From Alentia gelatinosa (lineage: Eukaryota > Annelida > Polychaeta > Phyllodocida > Polynoidae), in NCBI GenBank assembly GCA_950022655.1, contig OX465579.1:138331118-138395117 (forward strand): 64,000 nt of DNA. Direction: 5' to 3'. Shown piece after piece: positions 1 to 12,800 of this stretch. How positions within the stretch are numbered: position 1 is the first letter of the stretch; each line of letters begins with the position of its first letter. The notes beneath the pieces are model-generated. The model was not told the DNA's origin. It did no database searches and saw only the letters and a list, made by a program, of their open reading frames with translations. A program made the position numbers and the translations under genes.

Positions 1-12
1 CGGATGATAGGG

Positions 13-480
13 GCTCACATTCAGGGCGAAAAGAATGTGGAGCTCGCTAAGTAATCTTTGTATGGAGCTGAAAGCAGAATGGGAATTATCTGTTGAGACT
101 TTTGACTTTGTGATAGATAAACTGGGCCACTGTCATATAGATCTATTTGTGTTGAGACTTACAATCTGTATAGGTACTGTAGTTGGTATCCTGATCTGGG
201 AGCAGAGTATATTGATGCTTTTTCATTCAAATGGAGGGTTACCTTCTATGCATTCCCACCTTTCTGACTGAGCCTCAGGATCCTTCAAAAGGCCAAGAAG
301 GATAAGGCAGAGGACATCTTGGTCAAGCCGTAGTGGGAAGTGTAACATTAGGAAGGCCTCCTGAGGAGAACAGCCAAAGGACAGCTGGACTTAGGACTAG
401 TGCCCCTGAGTAATCCGTTATCAGGAGAACTGCACCTTGTTGCATGGGTGATCTAGACAGAGCACTACATGTTCAGGGGT
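13..480 (+). pseudogene. Decayed DIRS-type retroelement, RNase H to linker region
   Basis: Three blocks lie in order but in different frames and with stops. First HIQGEKNVELAK, like the HIPGxxNVEAD motif. Then EWELSVETFDFV with a DLF, like the EWxLxPxxFxxl...DLFASRL motif. Then a frame reading SWYPDLGAEYIDAFSFKW, FYAFPPF, and RILQKAKKDKAEDILVKP. A final HLVAWVI resembles the LxLxAWxLSG end block. The block order is typical of the region after RNase H in DIRS-like elements. Cut off by the left window edge. Certainly non-functional. Confidence 0.7.
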
Positions 481-790
481 TGTACCCAGATGCTGCCTGG
501 TAGTTTGGTGATAGGAACTTTAATCGCCTTTTGTAACTCTCTCAGGTGTTTCTTGAGTCAACAAGTCTCCTTCTTAAAAATGGGAGCATGGACTAAGTTC
601 ATCCAGGTTATTACATGAGCAATTGGATATGATTCTCCTACCCCCAAACTTCACTAGCATATAAGAGAATACTAAGAACGACATGTACGTGTACTTCCAA
701 TCCTTTAGGGTAAATATGAGTTATATAAGGGTGTTTATTTATATTTGTGTAGGGCTTTGCTAATGTACCTTATGCTCTCTATCCCCACAG
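481..790 (+). other. 5' flank of SPATA20 exon 1
   Basis: No further coding signal seen. A TATATAAG lies at 723-730 and a strong splice acceptor at 790. It could be promoter plus leader, or the end of a first intron; the sequence does not decide between them. Confidence 0.4.
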
Positions 791-895
791 AATGATGAGT
801 AGTGCTTTCGGTGCCTCGAGCCCTGGCAACAGCAACCGCCTAGCCTTGGAAAAGTCGCCCTACCTCCTACAGCACGCATCAAACCCTGTAGATTG
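791..895 (+). CDS. SPATA20: SPATA20 exon 1 in window
   Basis: Acceptor-like tract ends in CCCCACAG at 790. Two successive ATG codons follow at 792 and 795, and the frame reads [19 protein letters not shown] and on to the family's conserved [11 protein letters not shown]. The donor GTATGT starts at 896, splitting the Trp codon (phase 2). The strong acceptor just before the ATG suggests an upstream 5' exon (untranslated, or coding a targeting peptide) that I could not find. A TATATAAG at 723-730 could instead drive an unspliced start. Confidence 0.9.
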
Positions 896-3800
896 GTATG
901 TATATCAATGTTAATGACCAGTTTATTCACGATCACTTTGGTCGCAACATTCATTCGATTTTGTTATTTTATTTTACAAATCTAGCTGTAGGTACTATAA
1001 TGATTTGATCTGTAGACACTTTCCACATACGGAAGCGTTCATTATTCATTCTATTATAACACAAAGCTTTGAAAATAAATTGGTTCCCATAAAATTATAC
1101 ACATAATGCCATAATGGAAAACTGGAAAAGGCATTGGAATACCCCTTCCCCTCCTCCAGAATGATGTAGCGGAATACAGCAGTAAAGTTCAGATCAGCAT
1201 TAAAAAAGATTCCTCTAAACAGACCAAATCCGAAGAGAAACGGCGACGGCATGTTGGGGCTGCCGGGACTGTAGGGGTGATGGTGGAAACCTAGCATAAG
1301 TACTTCCTCTGGTTGGAATAGGGGTTCCTGGACAATTATATCATACACCAAACACGATGTCCATTGCAATGCCCACAGAGTGACTTCCATGAGTCTTTTA
1401 TTCATGCCCGGGGCATTACACAAGCTGAAAGGCATTACCTTATACTGATAGCCTGTGGGTGGAAACAGGCTGTCTTGGGTCGGTGGGCCTCAAGTCCCCC
1501 ATGTTGGCAATAGCCGCTCACAAAGTCCAACGAACTGAACTCCCACTACCCGGGGGTGGGTGGGTGGGTGTGTAGGATCTAGTTTCTCAGAGCTACCGGA
1601 AACACTACTGGCACATTTGGGTTGGGGTTCAAACCTTCATCCGATGAAGATCTGCATGTCTGGGCCGATGTTGTGGATCCTGACGACATGGTCTTTTCTG
1701 TCTACCTGAGACAATCCTGATGGAAAATGTTTCTCCAAGCTGCATTCAAAGCACCGGCTAGGCATCCGGTGACTGCCCCCACCTTACAACTGCACCTTCA
1801 GTGCAGCCACTTCCTCTTTCAGGGCCCGTCTTCTGCCATAGTGCCCCTGCTGCGGGTACCTTCCCCGGCCATTCCCTCCGATCTCAAGTACGGCTCCACT
1901 TTAAGGGCAGTGGACACTGTCTATTCCATTGTCCTGGGCTTATATTGCAGGATCCAGTGTTGCAGACAACCATCTCTGAGGCCCTCCACGAATCTATCGC
2001 GGGAATTATTACCGCATCTGCCTCCGGGAAGGACAATCATTTCGGTTTCCAAGCATCCTCAGCGAATAGCACCATCAAATTTCCCAGGTACCACAATCAG
2101 TTTGGTGGCAACAGCAAGGCCCCCACTGAAGTGGAAATTCCCTCATACCGATGACTTACTTCACCCAGCCGATGGTCTTGGAACCTACCATTCGAAGGTG
2201 TTCCTTGACCCCTTCTCCTCTTAATCTCTGTCTTGATATTGGGACCCTCCCCCCGTCATACCACTCTCTCAGTATTCACCATATCCTGGGCCACAGCCAG
2301 CCTATCCTGGTCATCTTTGCTCTACCTGCCTGTCTCTGCCACCACATGGTGTGCGGGGGCGGGCCATAACCCAGCTGCCTGCCATCCCTTTTATCCTACC
2401 CCTAATAAAAAACGTCATCAGCTTTACATTGGGTCACTGTATTCGGGCGAGCGTGCAGTAAAGTTTATTTGTTGCACGGAACTAAAATGGCTAAGTATTA
2501 TTCTAAAGTTGTGGAGACGGGGTAGGATAAATACTAAACTGCCCGTCAAGCGGGGTAGGAGATCCCCTGCAAGAAACCTCCTATAACTAATGTACATAGT
2601 ACATAAATGAATTTATAAAGGATCTACAAAAAGGTTTCTTATGTTTTCTTATATAAAAAACGCACCGCAAAATATAGTATTCTTCACATTGATATAAAAA
2701 CACCTCAACTGTCAGTCATTATGCGTTGAACTACACATTAACCATGTTGTATCAAAATTAGAGAGATAGAAAAATATTCTGTGACACAGGGAGTTTTGGG
2801 GGACAATTTCTCCCTCATTGTGTCGGTGTACTGGTCTATGTGTCGATACAGGGATATTTTGCATCATTTTTATATTGGCGTGCGTGGCCACTGGGCCTTA
2901 GAAAACATATACAAATTTATATTGACTTTCCCTTATAGGTATCCTTGGGGACAAGCAGCAATTAAAAAAGCTAAGGAGGAAGATAAGCCAATTTTCCTGT
3001 CAGGTAAGTCACTAAAGACAGGTGTTAGAAACCTATGAAATATATACAATTACGGTGATGCAGGTTTTCCGATAAATGACGGAAAACTTCCATATACACC
3101 GGCAACACTAGAATATATATCGATTCATAGCCATTCTGTTCAAACATAACTCTATGAATGATTCTTTGTCATAACTATTTTATAATTCTGATTTTTTCGT
3201 CAATTTAGACTTTCATTCGTGCAATTAGGAGCATAACTGCTACAAGATATTAGTTGCTTCTAACATTTGCATTCAAACGTTTCCATTCAAACTTCATATT
3301 GGCACTCTATATCATTTTCTGAGAAGCCAAAAAACTTGATTGCCATTAACAAAAAGACAACTTTATTATATAAAATTAGTTGCATGGCCGGTCTTTCTGA
3401 TGCAACCAGTGCCATCTGTTCATTGGTCTTTAAAAAGTAATTGTAGATTTCTCAAGCGACGAAATAAATAAATTGACATTTTCTATCGGGACCGAAATTG
3501 AACCAATTGTGAAGTAAAAGATCCCTGTTCACAAAATGGTATTTAGGCGAAAGGGTTTTAGGCGAAAATTGCTTTTGGGTCTCAATTGGGTCTTTTGAAG
3601 TATAATACACCTTGATTGTCTCTGAATAAATGCTGTAGAAGGCTGCTGCATGTTGCACCCTCTGCCCTCTGCCCTTTTCCATCTACATGAAGGATGGGGT
3701 TTGAAAATTCACTCAATGTAGAAAATAACGTATTTGAAAGTGATTATCAATCTACTTTATTAAACCATTCGCTAATTTTGGAAAAGCAGCTGATAACCTT

Positions 3801-6800
3801 CTATATTTGGTGTCTTGCAGTGGGCTACTCCACGTGTCACTGGTGCCATGTGATGGAAAAAGAATCTTTCGAAAATGAGGAGATTGGGAAAATCATGAAC
3901 AAGTACTTTGTCAACATCAAAGTTGACCGTGAGGAGAGACCAGACGTCGACAAAATCTACATGACTTTTGTTCAAGTAGGCGGTCGTTTCAGCTGCTAGT
4001 CTCAGACTATTCAGGATGTCGTTTACCTATAATTTTCATAGTCGACTGAAGTATCGGCACCCAAATTTATTTCATAGAGAAGAAATGTCAGTTATATTTT
4101 CACAAATCAACCATTTCTTCATTCAGGGTAGCATTACTGTTGGCAATAGGTAAATTTCAAAGCCACGTCATCATTTACAATAGTCATAATTTGACGTAGG
4201 TTGTTCGATGGTATTTTACGCTGCCAGGGAAATTTTGATGTTATAGTGCTTGTGAACGTGGGGTCAGTCAGTACTTAAACAAGAACAAATCGTCATTCAC
4301 TTTCTTGTTTCAGCTAATACATCTACGAACATATCATGTTTGTTCCTTTGCAATCTTGTAAGATAGTTGCTATTTTGATCAAAGTGCTGCCATTATATAA
4401 CAGTAGTTTGATTATAGCTGAGGATACATAAGTAATACGTCTGATCATTTAACACTAGAGCCTTTAGGGTGTTCACCAGCCAGGCGAAATGCCAGCACAG
4501 GGCACATACATGAGCCTAGCATACCATTGGACAAAATAATTAACGTTCGTGTTTATCTATCGTAAGCGGGTCTCCCACCAGATAAGCCTTGAACAGGCGC
4601 TTCTGCGGTGATGCAGCCGGCCATTCTAACAGGCCCTGTGCGACTGGTCGGCTGAAAGTGTATGAATTGTCAGGGCTCTTCCACTGACCACCTGATCCAC
4701 CTTATTTGCATCCAATACTAAACAACCAACGCCTAAGACCTGTTCGATATGATCATATAACTTGACATACGGTTCTGACTAGTTAACTTGTGACCAGCTT
4801 ATGCCGGCGATCCTTTCCCCGTGGCACTGAATGATTTGGTGTGAACATTCTTTCATAGATTTTATTCCGGCCTGCCGGTCGGCCAACTCAGTGAAGGAGT
4901 AAGGTTTTTGCCAATATTTGGCCATTGCAGCCAATCGGTGCTCGTCAGGCCGCCGCTGGCCATTTGGCAATGATGTATTCTACCCGAAATGTGGACCCAG
5001 GCCCTGATGTGGACCCAGCACTGCCGGCCTGGGGCCCGAGGATGCCAGTGGCACCTTCTATGCTCCTCCACCAACACTGTTGTCACCTGGAACATGCCAA
5101 ATCTGCCGGCGACCCCCGTACGGCCCTTTGCCGGGGCTATTGCCTGGTTGGTGGAACAGCCCCTGTACGTTGCACAAAACAAATACGAACATTGGGAAAG
5201 TAATGCACATATATCTAAGAGCGTTAGCGCTGCACAAGTAAATTTTAACGTGGATAACAGCGTTGAAAAGAGGTTTTATCGCTCGTATGTCTAAAGCCTG
5301 TATTCCACCAACAAGACAAAATCGTTGTACAGCGCCCGTATGGCGGTTGCTGCGTTTGCTGGCAGATCTGCCCTATTTTAAATCATCTGTCGGGTTGGTG
5401 GAAGCACAAAACACATGTTTCAGCAGGCGTCTGCTCTCCTGCCCGACGTTTCAAAGACGTCGGTTGGAGGATATTGGGTTTGATGGGATGTCGCCTCACG
5501 GTTGTTGAGCGTCTGGTGGGGCGTTTGGCCATCTACCAGCTGAAATGTGCTTCCACCAACCAGAATTTTCAGGCGGTCCCCCAACCGATACCCCCAACAA
5601 CCCTCCACAAGATGTAAATATAGCGTCGGCCGAAATAACTGATTGATTAGGTTTTTATTGGCTGGAATTGGGCATCTGGCCGATACATTCGAAGACTACG
5701 ACACCCGCCCGTGAGCGCTGCCGGGACTTGCGGCGAGGGAACGCCGCCAACATGGTGCGGCAGACCCGGCGATACCCGAAGTCGCGAACGGACATCAAAA
5801 ATTCTGACACTTTCGGCAGAATTCTAGCACCATAGCGTGCCATACACATTCATAATATCAATCCTTATCTTTATTTACCTTCATTGTTCGATTAAATGTG
5901 TAATTCCTCGGTTATTTGACGTTTTCTGACCGTTCCCGTACAAAACCCAACACGCCGACACACTGCTCCGCTCGATACGCGGCTTTCGCGGGTTCAGAGC
6001 GTCGTAGTGTATCGCCGCACACCGCGCCGCCTATCGAGGAACTCGATTACTACGTAAAAATGCGGCTAACGTCCACCAGTCGGCGCCACGGCAGGGGCGT
6101 CGGCTAGGATCTGCTGGAACTTTGAACCCACCCGACGCTCGTATGACGTCCAAATGAACGTCTGTTGGGGGTTTCGGTGGAGCAGCGACGCATTTTGAGG
6201 CCATTTTCCCAGTGTTTCAACCGACGTCGGCTGAAAGGTCGGCTGGAACGTCTGTTGACGTTGAAAAAGTGGTTGTTTGGTGGAATACCGCCTTATAACA
6301 ACCCACATAGGTGTCAGGGTGGTTTCCTGTCTGCATCTTTTCGGTAACGATTTTGCCTGTGAGCTTGCAGGCGCCAGCAGGGTGTAATTTTGCAAAACTC
6401 GCATAATTTGCATATTTTTGCCTGAAGGCGACTGCCAACAAAAACATTTTTTTAGTTTTCGTCTGCTGGCGAAAGCCTGTTCTATTCCTAGTGCTGTGTT
6501 GCAGTACTTCGCCCCAGCCCTCGATTGGTTCAGATAACATAATTTCTAAAAGTTCGGACAGAGCTTTAGCACCAGAATGAGCTATTCACATTCATATCAT
6601 TAACACTCATGAACCGTAGTTTCAGCAGAAGAAATACAAGCTTTCATCATAAAACCTTTCAAATCCAGGATGGGGGAGGTGTCTGCTTGAAAAACTGACC
6701 AAGTCAGTAAAAAGGGATAAAGGACAGCCTAATCTAGACAACGCCATTAAAAGCCTATTCTGAGGACTCTGATAAGATTCTGGCCGTAAAAGAGGAAAAA

Positions 6801-9800
6801 GATCGGTTCACTTCGGCCGAACCTCATTTTTGTGACCATGGCATACCCTTTCACAAATGACTGGGGAACCAGCTTAGCATGGGAATAGCCTGCAGTGGAA
6901 ATTCTTAACGAACTAGGCTTAGAGCCTTGAGAATCCACTGTCCTGCCTCCCGTGCTAAAGACGTACATCAATTCAACCAAGAGATTCCTATAATCTCATT
7001 GATGCCACCTAGCAGGAATACTGAGTGCCAGTGGATTCTCAAGGCTCTAAGCCTATTTTGTTAAGAATTCTTCTCTCGTAGGGAGTAGTTAGAGCCTTGT
7101 ACAGAATACCACTTCGAGAGTGTGAGATCTTATGAGAGGGGTGCCAGTGCGGCCAACTATAACTACAGGGTGTTGTAGTTGAATAGCCAGGCCAATGCCA
7201 AGCAGGTGGCTTGCACAGTGGAACAGGTTGCTAGGTTGCCATATATGGCTGGATGCCAGGTATGAAAATGCGAGTCGGTGGAACACAGCGGACTGCCCTA
7301 CACATTTACGCCAGGCCGGTCGCCAGGCGCCTGAACGCCTTTTCAACGCCTAGTTGGTGGAACACACCCTTTCTACAGTGTTTTACCTTGGTAAATATTG
7401 TTTGCTGTTTTGATCATGATCAGGCCACCACTGGAGGTGGGGGATGGCCCATGAGCGTGTGGATGACACCTGACCTGAAACCTATTGTCGGTGGTACCTA
7501 CTTCCCTCCTGACGGACGCTATTACGGCCGTCCGGGCTTCAAATCCATCTTGGTTAACATAGCCCAGAAGGTAAGGATGCTATTTCATGTCTTTATCTCA
7601 CCCCTGGAATAAATGTCCATAGGCTTAACATTGGGATCTCGTTCTCCATGCCCCTTCAAGTATTGCAGTCCGTTCTCCATGGTCTATATCCTATTTGTTG
7701 CCCATTCTTTTGGTACGTACAGGGGTGAGATAAATACAGAAAGCAACTCGTTTTGGTCAAAGAAGTCATTCTCCAACTCGTTTGAATGCTATGTGATATT
7801 CACTCGGCTGTCGCCTCGTTCATATTACTCCACATCAAACTCGTGGAGAACGACGACTTTGACCAAAACTTGTTGGTTTCTTCTTTAATACGATGCGAAA
7901 TTTGGTATTCTGGGCATGGTCCTAAAAGGAATACTGTACACTAAAGTAGTTATTCATTACGACCTTTATTAACATAAAGGCATATCAAACAACATAATTG
8001 TTAAGGAAAATCTTATAAGAATAGTAAAGGTCAAATCACGAACTTGGATACACGTCCGTGGTCAAAGGAATGTACAACTACCTGGAATATCTTGTGATAA
8101 CTGTAGGCGTTTATTCGGAACTGACGTTTCCTCCAGTATATAGACTTTATCAGGGTTGAAGAACATAGTTTCTAACCCAGTGTACTTCCTAAGTGTGACA
8201 TTCTCTATCAGTCGGAACTGGCTTGTGGGAGTAAAATTGCCGCGCACCAGCGAAATTTCCGCACCCCAGAACGAGGCGAGCACTGTCAGAGTGAAGCCAA
8301 CACTGCAGCAAGTGCCTAATACCATTATAATAATGAAAATGTAAATCGCTCTTCTATCATAAATAAACGGCTGAATTTTACAATTAAAACAGTTTTAGAA
8401 AGCTGAAACTAAGGCCTATCTGTATATATATTACCTGTGTTATGCCTATGATTTCCTGTCATAGATTGAACATCAGAATTGTTTAGGTAAAAAAAAAAAA
8501 AAAAATCTCACCTTTCTGCTTTTACAGTGATTTAATGAAAAATCTATCACGATGACCTATGGAAATAAACATCGTATCTTGTTAGGCATTTCAAGACGAT
8601 TAAAATGATACCAATATTACCAGGTTGTGATAGCTATTTCCTGAGGTAATGGACTAATAATGCATCAGTTAATTGTCAGGAAATTTGGGAATTGGTCAGA
8701 AAAAATCTAAGTTTTGAAGCTATCACGGGAAATCGTAGTCAAGGCATAGGTATATGATATGAATACCAACAAATAGTTTAGAGTCTTAGCTTTCTAACAA
8801 TGCTTTATTTATAAAGATTGGCCTGTTATACACAAAGCCAGAGCAAGTCCCATCTTTTCAAGTTAGAACAAAACCTAGATTTTTACTGATAAATTCCCAA
8901 ATTTCCTGACAATTCACTGATGCAGTATTAGTCCATTACCTGAGGAACTATCTATCACAACCTGGTAATATTGGTATCATTTTAATCGTCTTGAAATGCC
9001 TTAGAAGGTAGGATGTTTATTTGTATATGTCATCGCGGTAGATTTTTAATTAAATCGCTGTGAAAAAAGGAAAGTAACATGTTTTAATGTTTTTTGATAA
9101 AAACAATTCTGATATTCATTCCATGACAGGAAATCTTATCCATAACACGGTTATATCATATATATACCAACTGATAGGCCTAGGTCTCAGCTTTCTGACA
9201 TTATTTTAAAAATAAAATTCGGCCGATTATTCATGAAGCCAGAACGGTTTATATTTTGCATCATTATAGTAATAGGCGCCTACTACAGTGTGGGTGCTAC
9301 ATGCCAGAGCCTATCGCCTCGTTCTGGTGTGATCTACATGTCGGCCATTACAAGATGGCGCCAGTGTGAAGAGGGTCTATGGGACCCGTTTTGTAGTCGG
9401 AATAATCGTTAATAGCGACCGTTTTGAGGCCATAGTCTAATTATCAAATATTTGGCGATAATTATCGACCCTCTGGGACTCGTTTTATAGACGGGATAAT
9501 CGCTTATAGCGATGGTTTTCAAGCCCTAGTCTAATCATCATACATTTGGTGATAATTATCGAACCCTTGTGGCCAATGGTGGTTGTATTTCTCTTGAAAA
9601 CCGTCTTGAATGTTTAGTAATCGTTATTAACGATCATTTCGTCTAGAAAACGGGTCCTTGGGTCCAATGGTCTTTGTATTTATCTTGAAAACCGTCCTGA
9701 ATCTTTAATAATCGCCATTATCGATTATCCCATCTAAACAAGAGGTCCCTGGAGGGAAATGAATAGAGTAAGACTGAAATCCATGATGGCATTAATGCAT

Positions 9801-12800
9801 GGCTATTAGAAAACAAATTCTACCAGTTACCAGCATCTTAAGATGAACCTGTCTTACATTGTGTTCCTGTCAGTGGCGTGATGAGCGGGACAAGATGGAC
9901 GAGCAGGGCACAGTGGTTGTGGACGCGCTCATGCGGGCCTCGACAACGCAGAAATCCACACCTGAACATGTAGAGAACATGAGGTGCGTTGAACGTTGTT
10001 TCGCTATGCTGCGGGGTAACTACGATGAAGACCACGGCGGTATCGGCACCTCCCCAAAGTTTCCGCAGCCGGGTGAGTCCCTTCTAAACTAGCGTACAAC
10101 TACTCTGTGTTAAGGTCCCATAAAAAGGCGTGCCATACACAAAAGGGGAAACAACAATGTTAACACCATCAAAGTGCCTGGAAATCTTAATAAGATATTG
10201 TGTATTTTGGAATAGACATTGTGAATCAAAATGTGGGCTTTTGAATCTCTAAAGGGAAAACTGCAGAGGAATCACCAAAGGGTATCATATTAAGGACATT
10301 GTACTCAATACACTGGCCATGAATATTCACAGGGCGCTGGCACGGACCGGTTCTCATTTCACTTTTGGCTTAGGTCTCTATGGAATAACATTTGTTTATA
10401 GTTATTATTTTTTCTGGGGGTCAATGTACTCAGGTTAGGAAATAGACACAATGTACTTAATTATGATAAACATTGGTCACTGGCACATAAAAGCCGATAT
10501 ACCTCCGATACCTTTGAAGAATTGTCTCTATTTTTTTTTTTTTAGCGAACTTCAACTTTTTACTTCGGAAATATGCGGACGACTCAGAAAGTTTGGAGAA
10601 CCAGGTTGCGTTAAAGATGACGACAGATACACTACAGTTCATGGCCAAGGGAGGTATTCACGACCACATAAACAATGTAAGTATCACGAGTCAATAACTA
10701 ACCAGCCCACAGCAGCATGTGTTAGTAAGCAACTGACATGACCATGACAACACCGTGCGTACAATACATGTACCTAATCCCAGGGAACAAGTACACGTGT
10801 GTGTCTGTTGGGGGAGGGGGAGGCGGTTAGTCAATTTGTACGTGTGTAAGTCCCCCCCCCCCCTCATTCACACTCATTACCTACCTCATATAATACGTGT
10901 AAATTTCGGTAATATCCGCTTGGAGAGTCTCCCGCACATAGAGGCAGAGTGAACCAGACCTAGGGATGGAGACTGAAGGGCCACGAGAGTGAGATTCTCG
11001 TGTAGTGCTGAACATAATCCTGCTATTCTTTTTTGTATTAATCTACTCAGACATACTTTTTCTATTATGGTTCAATTAGAGCCATGCCGAAATCAAAGTT
11101 TAATAATGTAGTTTTCTGATCTAGTTTTCTCGTGAGAAATCAATGAGATCCCAGCTTTCGCTGGTGTCAAGCACCTGTGTCATACGAAATGGTAACCACG
11201 TTGGTTTCCCGTTACCCCGCTAGGGGGGCCAACGGCAGTTAGACTGTTCAACCTCAGACACACAAAACCTGCCGTTAGGCAGAATGTCTATGTACTGCTT
11301 CAGTAAAAAAATTAAAAAAATTAAAAAAAAAAATTATAGCGGGTAGGTGGTAGCTAAATACGAATCGACGAAGTCGGTAGTATGTGGTTAATATGGCAAT
11401 ATTAAGATGTATGTCATATCTTTTATTTTCTTTCGTGATTATCATTGTAACTCAACTCTTTGAATAGAGCCAAACGTTAAGGTAATGTTGTGTTGGTATT
11501 TTTGGTTGCATCTATAATATCATTTGGTATTTTTTTTATCGTCCAGGGATTCCATCGGTACTCAACGGACCGTTTGTGGCACGTGCCACACTTTGAAAAG
11601 ATGTTGTACGATCAGGCTCAGTTGGCGGTCCTCTATGCAGAAACCTTCCAGGTAAGTGTACTCGAAGTGAAATCAGTGCAACATACATCAATTATGTCCA
11701 CTCTGCTAATGCACTACCAGATGTACAAGGTCTCGCTTAGAAGTGTAACTCAATTGTCAATAAATGCATTTATGAATAATATATCCTCATCCCATCTCAG
11801 CTTCTATTTTGTCGTAATATGAGATTTTCTCTCTTGCTATGGCATAAACCCGCAAATCACCATCTTCATTATCGGAGGGGGGGGGGGGGGAACATAAACT
11901 GATCAAGAATCTAAATTTTATCAGTTTTAATAATTAGATATAGTTCTAGGTTCTTTACTACCTGAAAACACTTCCAGGCTATTGTGAAGTGTACTCTTAA
12001 CGAGGGTGGTGGTGGCCCACTAGATTTTAGGTCAACTATAGACTGTAGAACCGTCCCAAGGTGCTATAAATAACATGTAAGGAGGTTAGGGTGAAGGTCG
12101 TGGTTTGCTCCGAATGCAGTCATTGGCTACTGGGTCTACTCTATTCCTTATATAGCAGTTAATGCAGGGGGACAACTCCATGCAGGAACAATCAGACTAA
12201 GCAGACCGGAGAGTGAGCAGTATACGTACCGGTGGCTCCCTCTCTCTCTATTCAGCTTGTAAACACCATTACCTCCGGGGACTAGGGTTCAGGGAGTAGT
12301 GATATGTTGAACAATGTAACACAGCCTTCCACATTACGCATTGATTTATACTGGGTTCCTTCCCTCACGTGACACAACGTGTATATATAAATACCTCTAG
12401 CATGTGAGATTACCTATTTCTTGAAAAGCAAAACTAGTCACTTCTCTGGACACACAACGAGTCCATTGGGCTAGGAGGGGTGGGGGGTAAGGAGTAGGAC
12501 TATGGATACAGCTGCCTCCTTGCGACTCCCACCAAACCTATAATTCGAATGACACGCCATCTTTGGAGTGCTATTGGTACTACTGTGCCGTATCTGGTAT
12601 GGATGGGGATGACGATCATGTTTGTAATGACTACAGGTGTTGTTATGGGATATCGTTTTCGGGTCAAACTATGGTTACATTAGTGCGACGTACCCAGAAT
12701 CATATAGCTTTATTGAAATTTGTTTTTTCTTTTGTTCATAGCACAACAACTTCAATAAACATTCATGCTTGATAATGATATATTTGTCCTCCTAACCTAC

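Noticed and set aside
1727..2224. 165-codon open frame on the plus strand
   Set aside because: The opposite strand carries recognisable Gypsy Gag sequence, so this is its shadow.
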